From NCBI GenBank assembly GCA_937983405.1, contig CALJZN010000003.1:17135-81134 (forward strand): a stretch of 64,000 nt of DNA, written 5' to 3'. Shown piece by piece: positions 19,677-30,729 of the stretch. Origin of the DNA: an uncultured Paracoccaceae bacterium (GTDB taxonomy: Bacteria > Pseudomonadota > Alphaproteobacteria > Rhodobacterales > Rhodobacteraceae). Under the pieces are notes generated by a model. The model did no database searches. It was not told where the DNA came from and saw nothing but the letters and a program-made list of their open reading frames with translations. Position 1 is the first letter of the stretch; every line of letters begins with the position of its first letter. Position numbers and translations under genes: made by a program.

Positions 19677-20142
19677 GGGCGATTCCCTGGGGCGTCTCGC
19701 GGATGTCGAGAGAACCACCGCCGGCCGCCCGACGCAACGGACTGCCACGCCCGCCCGCTGCGCCCCCCGGGGCCGTCGCCGCCGCGGGTTGACGGGTGCG
19801 GCCGGGGCAAGGCCCAGCCGGGCGATGGCGGACCGGAGCGGGTGCGTTGTGCTGCGGCGCCGCGATCTGACCGGGCCGGCGCCGCCGGCCGATCCGGACG
19901 GCCGCCACGGCCTTGTCGCGGCCGAGCTTCCGGGGGGCGCCGGCCGCCGGCCGATGCCGCCGCCCACCCCACCGCCCGGACCCCACCGCCCGAATTGTCC
20001 CGTGCGAGGCCGACGCAGGATCCCGTGGCGGACCCGGCCGGCGGAGATGCCCGCCCCACGGACATCCGCGGGCCAGGCGACGCCCCCGGCCGCACCGGCC
20101 GGTGGGGTTGCCCGCGGAGGGCCGGCGACCCGCGCGTCGGCG

Positions 20143-20859
20143 TCAGTTCGTCAGGATGTAGTAGCTGTTGCGCAGCCGGCCGACGTTCATCACCGTGACA
20201 TAGAAATAGCCGTTCCAGCGCGGCGTCCACGAGCAGTAGACCTTGTCCGAGAACGACTGGTCGATGCAGATCGTGTTGCCGTTCTCGTCGGTGATGATCA
20301 CGTCGAGGTCGCTGTCGCCGTCGCCCAGCACCGCCACCTCGGCCAGCAGCCCGCCATAGAACGGCACCGTCCAGACATCGGTGAAGCCCGCACGCAGGCG
20401 GCTCAGCGTGCGCGAGGGGCCGCCGATGCGGCCGCGGGCGCCCTCGGCCTCGAAGTCGGCGATCAGGCCGAGGATCGCTTCGTTGTCGCCGGCCAGCGCC
20501 TTGGCCATCGCCACCATGCCCTCCACGTCCACGGGGCCGTCGCCCGCGCCTTCGGCGTCGGACGGCTCCATGCCTTCGGTCGGCATGGTCTCGACCGTGC
20601 GCTCGGCATCGGTCACCTCGACCGAGGCCATCAGCCGCGCCGCGGTCAGCACGGCAAGGGCATCGCCGCTCGCCACGCCATGGGCATAGACGCTCTGCGC
20701 CAGCGCCAGGTTCGCCACGGCGCCGTCGGCGGCGCTGGCAGCCATGTCGCGGTTCGTGCCGGTCCGGTCCTGCGCCATGGCCAGGGGCGAGAACGCCACG
20801 AGCGCGGAGGTGAGGGCGGTCGTGGCGACCGCGAGGGCCAGGGTCTCAACTCGGGTCAT
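20143..20859 (-). CDS. Secreted protein with C-terminal pre-peptidase (PPC)-like beta-sandwich domain
   Basis: Signal peptide (ATTALTSALVAFSPLAMAQ); C-terminal GDGDSDLDVIITDENGNTICIDQSFSDKVYCSWTPRWNGYFYVTVMNVGRLRNSYYILTN; RBS-like AAGGAA upstream of ATG. Confidence 0.7.
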   Translation of the reverse strand: MTRVETLALAVATTALTSALVAFSPLAMAQDRTGTNRDMAASAADGAVANLALAQSVYAHGVASGDALAVLTAARLMASVEVTDAERTVETMPTEGMEPSDAEGAGDGPVDVEGMVAMAKALAGDNEAILGLIADFEAEGARGRIGGPSRTLSRLRAGFTDVWTVPFYGGLLAEVAVLGDGDSDLDVIITDENGNTICIDQSFSDKVYCSWTPRWNGYFYVTVMNVGRLRNSYYILTN

Positions 20860-21444
20860 CGGGGTTCCTTTTCAAACGCGCGCCGCGCGGCGGGGCCAGA
20901 TGCGAAAGTGAGCTGAGGATGCCACCGCAGGCCCCGTCTGGAAAGGTGCTCAATCTCTCCCGAGGATGACAAATGCTGTCAGACGGGGGGGGCGCCCGGC
21001 GTGGTCGTGCGGCGCGGGCGCCTCGCGGGCCATCGGCGGGCGCCACCGTGCCCCCGGCCGCGAGGGGCAGGGCCAGACCCGCGAGGATCGGGCAATCGGG
21101 CCGGGCATCGCCGGCGCAGGCCTCGACCAGGGCGGCAAGGGTGCCGCGCAGCCCCTCCAGTTCGGCGATCTTGGCCTCGATCCGCCCGAGGTGCCCGAGC
21201 GCCAGCCGCTTGACGTCGGCCGAGGCGCGGCCCTTGTCCTCCCACAGCGCGAGGAGCGCGCGGCAGTCGTCGATCGAGAAGCCGAGCGACCGGGCACGGG
21301 CGAGGAAGGCCAGCTTCATCACGTCACTGTCGCGGAAGGCGCGGTAGCCGTTGGGCTGGCGCAGCGGCCGGATCAGCCCGATCGCCTCGTAGTAGCGGAT
21401 GGTCTTGGCCGGCAGGCCGGCGCGGCGGGCGACCTCGGCGATGG

Positions 21445-21448
<4 letters not shown>
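20846..21448 (-). CDS. cueR: MerR-family Cu(I)-responsive regulator with atypically long C-terminus
   Basis: MTIAEVARRAGLPAKTIRYYEAIGLIRPLRQPNGYRAF and C-terminal CAGDARPDCPIL metal-binding loop; directly downstream of a copper ATPase gene. Confidence 0.85.
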
Positions 21449-23913
<2,465 letters not shown>

Positions 23914-24049
23914 AGGGCTTCCCGTCACGGGAAGGTCAAGGGGCCGGAGCGCGCCCGCGATGCCCGGCCGCCACGGGGGGTGGCGGCGGGGGCGGGCCGG
24001 CCGCCCGCGACGGGCGCGGCCGACCGGCGACACCGGCGGACCGCCCGCC

Positions 24050-25003
24050 CTATCCCCCCCGCGCCAGCAGCGACAGCGCGACCGCCAGCACCGCCGATCC
24101 GGCCAGAAGCTCCAGCGCCGGGGCCAGGGCGCGGGCGCGGCCCCAGCGGGCGGCGGACAGCAGCGCGCCGTCGCGCGCCAGCACCGACAGCGCCGCCACG
24201 CCCACCGTGACGGTGGCAACACCAAGGCCCATGGCGTAGGCCCCGGCGATGCCCGCGGCCTCGAGGCCCATGCGCCAGGTCAGGATCAGCAGGAACAGCG
24301 CCCCGGTGCAGGGGCGGATCGCGACCGCGACGACCAGCGCGGCGGCGTCGCGCCAGCCGGCCAGGCGCGCGATCTCGTCCGCGGTGGGGCCGTGGCGATG
24401 GCCGCAGTCGGCGCAGGCGGCGGCGCGGCGGTGGCCGGCACCGGTGTCCGCCGGGCGATGCCCCGGCGCGTCCCCGTGCCCCGCCGCCCGGGGCGGGGCC
24501 GGCGCGGGCAGGCACCGGACCAGCCCGCGCAGCCCGCGCAGCGCCAGCCAGCCCCCGATCAGGGCGATCGCCGCCGTGCTTGCGGTCTGCAGCGCGCCCT
24601 CGGCCAGGCCCGTCATCCGCTCGCGCGAGAGCGCCAGAAGGCCCACGCCGGCATGGACCAGCGCCACCGCCGCGGTCGCCTGCGCAAGGCTTGCGGCCAG
24701 GGCGACGCCCGCCAGCCGCGGCAGGCTGACCCGGCTGCCGGCGCCGTAGCCGCCGATCAGCAGCTTGCCGTGGCCCGGCCCGGCAGCATGGGCGACCCCG
24801 TAGGCGAAACACAGGCCCAGCAGCAGCGCAAGGGCGCCGGGCTCTCCGGCCCGCAGGCGGCGCAGGGCCCCGGCCATCGCCGTCTGCGCCTGCTGCTGCG
24901 CCCGCGCGGCCTCGGCGGCCAGCCCGTCCAGCCCGCCGGCCGCCCAGGCCAGGGCCAGCGCCAGCGCGGCGCCGAGGGCAAGGGTCAGGACGGCGGCGCG
25001 CAT
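24050..25003 (-). CDS. NicO/RcnA-type nickel/cobalt transporter
   Basis: 317 aa polytopic protein with HAAGPGHGKLLIGGY and IRPCTGALFLLILTWRMG. Confidence 0.85.
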   Translation of the reverse strand: MRAAVLTLALGAALALALAWAAGGLDGLAAEAARAQQQAQTAMAGALRRLRAGEPGALALLLGLCFAYGVAHAAGPGHGKLLIGGYGAGSRVSLPRLAGVALAASLAQATAAVALVHAGVGLLALSRERMTGLAEGALQTASTAAIALIGGWLALRGLRGLVRCLPAPAPPRAAGHGDAPGHRPADTGAGHRRAAACADCGHRHGPTADEIARLAGWRDAAALVVAVAIRPCTGALFLLILTWRMGLEAAGIAGAYAMGLGVATVTVGVAALSVLARDGALLSAARWGRARALAPALELLAGSAVLAVALSLLARGG

Positions 25004-25656
25004 GCGACGCGGATCTCCTCGGCAAAGGCGGCGCCGACCGCCGGAAAGTCCTGCTCCAGCGCCTCGGGTCCGGCTGCGGCCAGAAGCTCGGCCAGCGCCG
25101 CCTGAAGCCTGCGGGCGGCGGCGCCGTGGTCGGGGACAAGGATGCGCGCCGAGCAGTCTGCCCGCCCCGTGAACCGCGGCGCCGAGGCGATGCGGTAGGC
25201 GGTGTAGTAGGTCGGGTCGTAGACGCGCAGCACGATCTCGGCCGCCCCCGGCGCCAGCCGCGGCTCGAACGCGCGCAGATGCGTGGTGACGATGCGGCCC
25301 TCGACATAATCCGCCGTCCAGTCGAGCGGGCCCGAGAGCGCCAGCGCCCGCCCTTCGGCCTCGGCGTAGAGATCGCCTGCGAACCCGTCGATCCAGTCCA
25401 TGTCGAAGCCCGCGAGGGCGGCGCGCTCGTCCTCGGTCAGCTGGCCGTCATAGTCGCGGTCGAGCCCGAGTTCCTCGATCACCAGAAGCGAGAACAGCTC
25501 GTCATAGGCCCAGAGCACCCGCAGCGCGGCCAGGGCGCCGCTGTCGTCGAACATCAGCTCCACGCCCGCGTCGATGAAGATGTGCGGGTGCGCGGCTGCC
25601 GGGGCGGCGGGCAGCGCAAGGGTCGCGACAAGGGCAGAGGCGAGGCGCACGGACAT
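24985..25656 (-). CDS. DUF1007 family periplasmic protein
   Basis: Signal peptide then AHPHIFIDAGVELMFDDSGALAALRVLWAYDELFSLL; pairs with NicO-type transporters. Confidence 0.87.
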   Translation of the reverse strand: MSVRLASALVATLALPAAPAAAHPHIFIDAGVELMFDDSGALAALRVLWAYDELFSLLVIEELGLDRDYDGQLTEDERAALAGFDMDWIDGFAGDLYAEAEGRALALSGPLDWTADYVEGRIVTTHLRAFEPRLAPGAAEIVLRVYDPTYYTAYRIASAPRFTGRADCSARILVPDHGAAARRLQAALAELLAAAGPEALEQDFPAVGAAFAEEIRVACAPPS

Positions 25657-26123
25657 CGGGGCAGGCGAGCTTTCGGGTTCGGGTTCGGGTTCGAGCGCGG
25701 GCCGGAGCCGGCAGGCGGGCGATGCGGTGCCACCCCGCGAAGGGGTCTGCCCGGCCAGCGCGGTGGCGATGCCGGCGGCGGGACGCTAGCGCCTTGGGTT
25801 GCGGCGGGCCAGAGGCCGCGCACCGCGGCAGCGGAGACCCGCCGCAGATGTGATCGTCCGTGCCGGTCGGCCCGGCGGCCGCGACGGCCCCGAGGGCCGG
25901 CACAGGGGCAGGGCCCGCGCCGGGACGGGTTGCCGCAGGCCCCGGCTGCCGCCGCAGCCCGGCAGATCGCCCGCCGCCGCCGTCTGCGGCGGCGAGAGGG
26001 GGGGCGCCCGCGCGCCGCTGCGGCGCACGGCGGCGCTGGACCTTCCGCCCCCGTTGCGCTTGAACCGCGCGGCCGGGGCGCGGCTGCGGCCGCGGCGCCG
26101 GCCGGACCAGAAGGAGACCCGCC

Positions 26124-27254
26124 ATGACCGACCGCGGCGCCCCCGGGCCCAGGCCCTATCAGGAGGGGCGAACCCTGACCGTGGTGCCGCGCCTCGACGG
26201 CATCGACCTGTCGGGCACCGTCAGGCTGCATGCCAACGAATGCGTCCTCGGCCCCGCGCCCGGCGTGGCCGAGGCGGCGGCCGCCGCGGCAGCGACGGCG
26301 CATCGCTACGCCGACGTGACCTGCGCCGCCCTGCGCCGGGCCATCGCCGAGCGCCACGGCCTCGACCCCGGGCGGATCGTCTGCGGCAACGGCTCGGAAG
26401 AGCTGCTCGACCTCGTCGGGCGGGCCTATGCCCGGCCGGGCGACGAGATCCTCTTTCCGGCCCATTCCTTCATCCAGTTCGCCATCGTCGCCTGGCGCAT
26501 GGGCGCCGCGGCGGTCGAGGCGCCGCTGGGGCCGGGCTTTGCGGTGAATGTGGACGCGCTGCTCGACCGGGTCGGGCCGCGGACGCGGGTGCTGTTCCTG
26601 GCCAACCCCAACAACCCCACCGGGGTCGAGGTGCCGGCCCGCGACGTCCGCCGGCTGGCCGATGCCCTGCCCGCGCATGTGCTTCTGGTGCTCGACGGCG
26701 CCTATGCCGAGTTCGCCGCGCCCGAGACGGGTCAGCAGGCGCTGGCGCTCGCGGCCGAGCGGCCGAACGTGCTGGTGACGCGCACCTTCTCGAAGGCCTA
26801 CGGCATGGCCGCGATGCGCCTGGGCTGGGCCTTCGGCCCGGCGCCCGTGATTCGCGCGCTCGACAATCTGCGCGGCATTGGCAACGTCGGCGGCCCGGCG
26901 CAGGCCGCGGGCATCGCGGCGATGGCCGCGCAGGGGCATGTCGCCCGCGTCGCCGCCCATGCCTCCGCGGAGCGCGCCTGGCTCTCCGCCCGTCTCGCGG
27001 CCGCGGGGTTCGCGGTGATCCCCTCGGCCGCCAACTTCGTCCTGGCCCGGCTGCCCGAGGGCTGCGCCCTGTCGGGCGACGCGGCGGTGCGCCGGCTGGC
27101 CGCTGCGGGCTATCTCGTTCGCGCCAATGCGGACTACGACCTGCCCGACTGGCTGCGCATCACGGTCGGCCATCGGGCCGACATGGAGCGTCTGGCCGAC
27201 CGGCTGGCCGCGATCGCGGGCGGCGGGCCGGATGGTGACCCCGGCGCGACTTGA
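26124..27254 (+). CDS. hisC: Histidinol-phosphate aminotransferase-like class I/II aminotransferase
   Basis: LHANECVLGP, GNGSEELLDLVGRAYARPGDEI, LANPNNPTGVEV, RTFSKAYGMAAMRLGWAFG, LRITVGHRADMERL. Confidence 0.85.
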   Translation: MTDRGAPGPRPYQEGRTLTVVPRLDGIDLSGTVRLHANECVLGPAPGVAEAAAAAAATAHRYADVTCAALRRAIAERHGLDPGRIVCGNGSEELLDLVGRAYARPGDEILFPAHSFIQFAIVAWRMGAAAVEAPLGPGFAVNVDALLDRVGPRTRVLFLANPNNPTGVEVPARDVRRLADALPAHVLLVLDGAYAEFAAPETGQQALALAAERPNVLVTRTFSKAYGMAAMRLGWAFGPAPVIRALDNLRGIGNVGGPAQAAGIAAMAAQGHVARVAAHASAERAWLSARLAAAGFAVIPSAANFVLARLPEGCALSGDAAVRRLAAAGYLVRANADYDLPDWLRITVGHRADMERLADRLAAIAGGGPDGDPGAT

Positions 27255-27309
27255 ACGCGCGACCCTCAGATTAGGAATCTGATGCTCTATCCTGCTGAGC
27301 TACGGGGCC
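27233..27309 (-). tRNA. tRNA-Arg(CCT), CCA encoded
   Basis: Reverse strand GGCCCCGTAGCTCAGCAGGATAGAGCATCAGATTCCTAATCTGAGGGTCGCGCGTTCAAGTCGCGCCGGGGTCACCA: 7-bp acceptor, D-arm, anticodon loop TTCCTAA, T-arm GTTCAAGTC. Confidence 0.93.
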
Positions 27310-27468
27310 CCCCTGCGGCCGGCGGGCCGCCCGCCGGGCAGGGCAGGGGCTACACCAGATGCCGCCCCGTTTCAACGCGCTTGCGTCCCGCGCGCCGGCA
27401 GACCCGTTGGACAAGTTCCCCCGGGGGCGCTAACACCAAGGGGGCGCAGCCCGGAGGCCCCTCCGCCC

Positions 27469-28512
27469 TTGACCCGCGACCCGCAGGACCCGCCCCGCTC
27501 GCTGACGCTGCGCGATGTCTCCGAGGCCTCGGGCGTCAGCGAGATGACAGTCAGCCGGGTGCTGCGCGGCCGCGGCGAGGTTGCGGCCCAGACCCGGGCG
27601 CGGGTGGTCGAGGCGGCGCGCCGCCTGGGCTATGTGCCCAATCGCATCGCGGGGGGCCTCGCCTCGAAGCGGGTCAACCTCGTCGCCGTGGTCGTCCCGT
27701 CGCTCGGCAACCTCGTCTTTCCCGACGTGCTGACGGCGGTGGGCGCGGGGCTCGAGGCGGCGGGGCTGCACCCCGTGGTCGGGGTCACCGGCTACGACCC
27801 CGCGCGCGAGGAGCGGGTGCTTTACGAAATGCTCGCCTGGCGCCCCTCGGGCGTGATCCTTGCGGGGCTCGAGCACAGCGAGGCCGCGCGCGCCATGCTG
27901 CGCGCCGCCGGCGTGCCGGTGGTCGAGATCATGGACGTGGACGGCGAGGCGGTCGATTCGGTCGTCGGCATCTCGCACCGCGGCGCGGGGCGGAGGATGG
28001 CCGAGGCGATCCTGGCCGCCGACTACCGCCGGATCGCCTTTCTCGGCACGACGATGCCCCACGACCACCGCGCGCGCAAGCGGATGGAGGGGTTCGAGGC
28101 GGCGCTGGCCGAGGCCGGCGTGCGCCTGGCCGAGCGCGAGTTCTACTCCGGCGGCTCGTCGCTGGCCAAGGGCCGCGAGATGACGCGCGCCGTGCTCGCA
28201 CGCCGGCCGGACCTCGATTTCCTTTACTATTCGAACGACGTGATCGGGGCGGGCGGGCTTCTTGACGTGCTCGGCCGGGGCCTCGACGTGCCCGGGCGGC
28301 TGGGCCTTGCGGGCTTCAACGGCCTCGAGCTGATCGAGGGGCTGCCGCGGCGGCTGGCCAGCATGGACGCCTGCCGCCACGCCATCGGGCATGAGGCCGC
28401 GGCCATCGTCGCGGGCGGGCTTGCGGGCCGGCGTGTCGAGCTCGCGCCCGTTCTCGACCCCGGCGACACCATCCGCCGGGCCGCGGGCGCTCAGGCGGCC
28501 TCGGCCTCGTAG
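27469..28512 (+). CDS. LacI-family transcriptional regulator (GntR-like subgroup)
   Basis: LTLRDVSEASGVSEMTVSRVLRGRGEVAAQTRARVVEAARRLGYVPNRIAGGLASKR; TTG start with GGAGG upstream. Confidence 0.9.
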   Translation: MTRDPQDPPRSLTLRDVSEASGVSEMTVSRVLRGRGEVAAQTRARVVEAARRLGYVPNRIAGGLASKRVNLVAVVVPSLGNLVFPDVLTAVGAGLEAAGLHPVVGVTGYDPAREERVLYEMLAWRPSGVILAGLEHSEAARAMLRAAGVPVVEIMDVDGEAVDSVVGISHRGAGRRMAEAILAADYRRIAFLGTTMPHDHRARKRMEGFEAALAEAGVRLAEREFYSGGSSLAKGREMTRAVLARRPDLDFLYYSNDVIGAGGLLDVLGRGLDVPGRLGLAGFNGLELIEGLPRRLASMDACRHAIGHEAAAIVAGGLAGRRVELAPVLDPGDTIRRAAGAQAASAS

Positions 28513-29183
28513 GCGCGCGCCTCGGCCAGCCATTCGGCGGCATAATCGACATGCTGCCAGGCCTCGAACCAGGGGCCGCCGCGGGTCATGTGGACGGCGC
28601 GGGGATAACCGGTCGCGGGTTTCTCGTTCCAGCCCTCGAGCCAGTTCCAGTCGGCCGGCAGCGCCCCGATCTCCTCGTCCTTCGCCCATTGCATCCGGTG
28701 CAGATAGGCGCCGGTCTCGCGGTTGACGGTCTCGACCGTCAGCTGCCGGGTCGAGGGATGGCCGCAGTTGAACAGCATGAAGGACGACCAGTTCTTGCGC
28801 GGATAGACCGTCTGGGGCACGCCGTCCATCTTCGTGGTCTCCTTCGGCGCGTAGTCGTGCTGGACGCAGGCCACCGCCCATTCGGGGCGCTGGAAGTCGC
28901 GCAGGTCGGCGATGTCGCCGAAGAAGAGGAAATCGCAGTCCACGAACAGCGCCCAGCCCTCGAACCCCGCCAGATGCGGCACGAGGAAGCGCGAATAGGT
29001 GAACTCGGTCGAGGCCAGCGGATCGACCGGGCGGGTGTAGAGGCCCTGCGCGACCAGCTCGGGCAGCCGGATCGGGATCGCCTCGACCGGGATCGAGGCA
29101 TGCCGCAACAGCGACCGGCGCGCGACCTGATAGGCGATGTCCTCGCGCGAATCCCAGCCGATGTAGACGCGAAACGGGCTCAT
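28491..29183 (-). CDS. Glycosyltransferase-like protein
   Basis: From MSPFRVYIGWDSREDIAYQVARRSLLRHASIPVEAIPIRL; ALFVDCDFLFFGDIADL (DxD motif). Confidence 0.8.
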   Translation of the reverse strand: MSPFRVYIGWDSREDIAYQVARRSLLRHASIPVEAIPIRLPELVAQGLYTRPVDPLASTEFTYSRFLVPHLAGFEGWALFVDCDFLFFGDIADLRDFQRPEWAVACVQHDYAPKETTKMDGVPQTVYPRKNWSSFMLFNCGHPSTRQLTVETVNRETGAYLHRMQWAKDEEIGALPADWNWLEGWNEKPATGYPRAVHMTRGGPWFEAWQHVDYAAEWLAEARAYEAEAA

Positions 29184-29266
29184 GGCGCCCCCCCCTTCTG
29201 CTTGCCGGTCCGGCCTGCCTTCTAGGCGGGGGCCGGCGGGGGGGCAAGCCCCGGCGGCGGCGCGGT

Positions 29267-30607
29267 CTATCCGATGCGGCAAAGCGCGCGGACGGCGGCG
29301 GCGGCGCGGTCGAGCGCGGCCTGCGCCTCGGCCGCCAGGGCTGCGGCGGCGGCGGTGCGGGGGGCGCGGAAGTCCGCGTCCTGCGCCGCGACCACCGCGG
29401 CGGCCAGCGCCGCGGCATCGGCCACCTCGACCGCGCCGCCGACGGCGCGCAGCGCGTCGTAGCTCTCGGCGAAGTTGCCGGTATGCGGCCCGTGCAGCAC
29501 GAGGCTGCCCAGCGCCACCGCCTCCCAGGGGTTCTTGCCGGTGGGCGTCGCGCCCTCGACGGGCAGCGAGTTGCCCATGAACGTCACCGGGCAGAGGCGG
29601 AACCACAGCCCCATCTCGCCGATCGTGTCGGCGATGTAGACCTGCGTCTCGGGCCCGATCGTTTCGCCCCGGCTGCGGCGGGCGACATGGGCGAAGCGGG
29701 CGCGCGCCTCGGCCTCGGTCGCGTCGGCCAGGCCCGGCTGGCGCGGGGCGATGATGAAAAGAAGCCCGGGGCAGCGGTCGCGGGCGCGCGCGTGGGCCTC
29801 GAAGAGCTGCGCCTCCTCGCGCCGCGCGGTCGAGCCCGCCAGCCAGCGCGGCCGGTCGCCGAGCCGCGCGGCCAGCGCCGCGCGCTCCTCGGGGCGGTCG
29901 GGCAGCGGGTCGGAGGCGGTCTTGAGCACCCCCATCACCTCGAGCCGGTCGGGCGGGGCACCCATGGCGACGAAGCGCGCGCGGCTGTCCTCGTTCTGCA
30001 TCAGGATGCGCTCGAACAGGCCGTAAAGGCCGCGGTAAAGCGCCGGCAGCCGCTTGCGCCGCCGGAAGCCGCGGGCCGTGACGCGGGCGTTGACCAGCAG
30101 CATCGGAATCCCGCGGCGGTGCGTCTCGGTCAGGGTCAGCGGCCAGAGGTCGCGCTCGGCCACCACCGCGGCGTCGGGGCGCCAGTGGCCGAGAAAGGCG
30201 CCGACCGGCCCGGGCGCATCGGCCGGGGCGAACTGGTGGATGACGCGCGGCGGCAGGCCGGCCCGGGCCAGCGCCTCGGCCGAGCTTCGGGTGATGGTGG
30301 TGAGCAGGAAATGGGCGTCGGGCATCTCGCGCCCGAGCCGCCGCAGGAGCGTGAGCAGCGCGAGGCTTTCGCCCACGCTGACGGCATGGAACCACACCAG
30401 CCGGCCCGGCGGCCGGGCCAGCGCGGGGCGGCCGAGCTTCTCGCCCACCCGCGCCGGATCCTCCTTGCCCGCCCGGGTGCGGCGGGCGAGGACGAGCCGC
30501 CACAGCGGCCCGGACGCGCGCGCGAGGGCGAGATAGGCCGCCAGGAGCGGCGCGGCGGGCGGCCGCCCGCGACGCGGGGACGATGCCCTGCCGTCTTTCC
30601 CGGTCAT
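29267..30607 (-). CDS. waaA: 3-deoxy-D-manno-octulosonic acid transferase
   Basis: VWFHAVSVGESLALLTLLRRL, PDAAVVAERDLWP, INARVTARGFRRRKRL-like segment, TFMGNSLPVEGATPTGKNPWEAVALG. Confidence 0.88.
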   Translation of the reverse strand: MTGKDGRASSPRRGRPPAAPLLAAYLALARASGPLWRLVLARRTRAGKEDPARVGEKLGRPALARPPGRLVWFHAVSVGESLALLTLLRRLGREMPDAHFLLTTITRSSAEALARAGLPPRVIHQFAPADAPGPVGAFLGHWRPDAAVVAERDLWPLTLTETHRRGIPMLLVNARVTARGFRRRKRLPALYRGLYGLFERILMQNEDSRARFVAMGAPPDRLEVMGVLKTASDPLPDRPEERAALAARLGDRPRWLAGSTARREEAQLFEAHARARDRCPGLLFIIAPRQPGLADATEAEARARFAHVARRSRGETIGPETQVYIADTIGEMGLWFRLCPVTFMGNSLPVEGATPTGKNPWEAVALGSLVLHGPHTGNFAESYDALRAVGGAVEVADAAALAAAVVAAQDADFRAPRTAAAAALAAEAQAALDRAAAAVRALCRIG

Positions 30608-30624
30608 TGCCTTCCGTCCTTCGA

Positions 30625-30681
30625 GCCGGAGCGGAGCCTAGGACCCGGAGCGGAGCCTAGGAGCCGGCCCGGAGCCTAGAC
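30625..30681. repeat. Three copies of a 19-bp tandem repeat (g/cCCGGagcGGAGCCTAGga)
   Basis: gccggagcggagcctagga / cccggagcggagcctagga / gccggcccggagcctagac. Confidence 0.85.
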
Positions 30682-30729
30682 GAGGTTGCGGCCGAACGGA
30701 ATCCCCGGCGCCCGCGCTGCGGGCGTGGC

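Noticed and set aside
19292-20230. 312-aa minus-strand ORF spanning the udg upstream region
   Set aside because: Arg/Pro/Gly-rich with no recognisable motif, overlaps the glycosylase gene in another frame; treated as non-coding.
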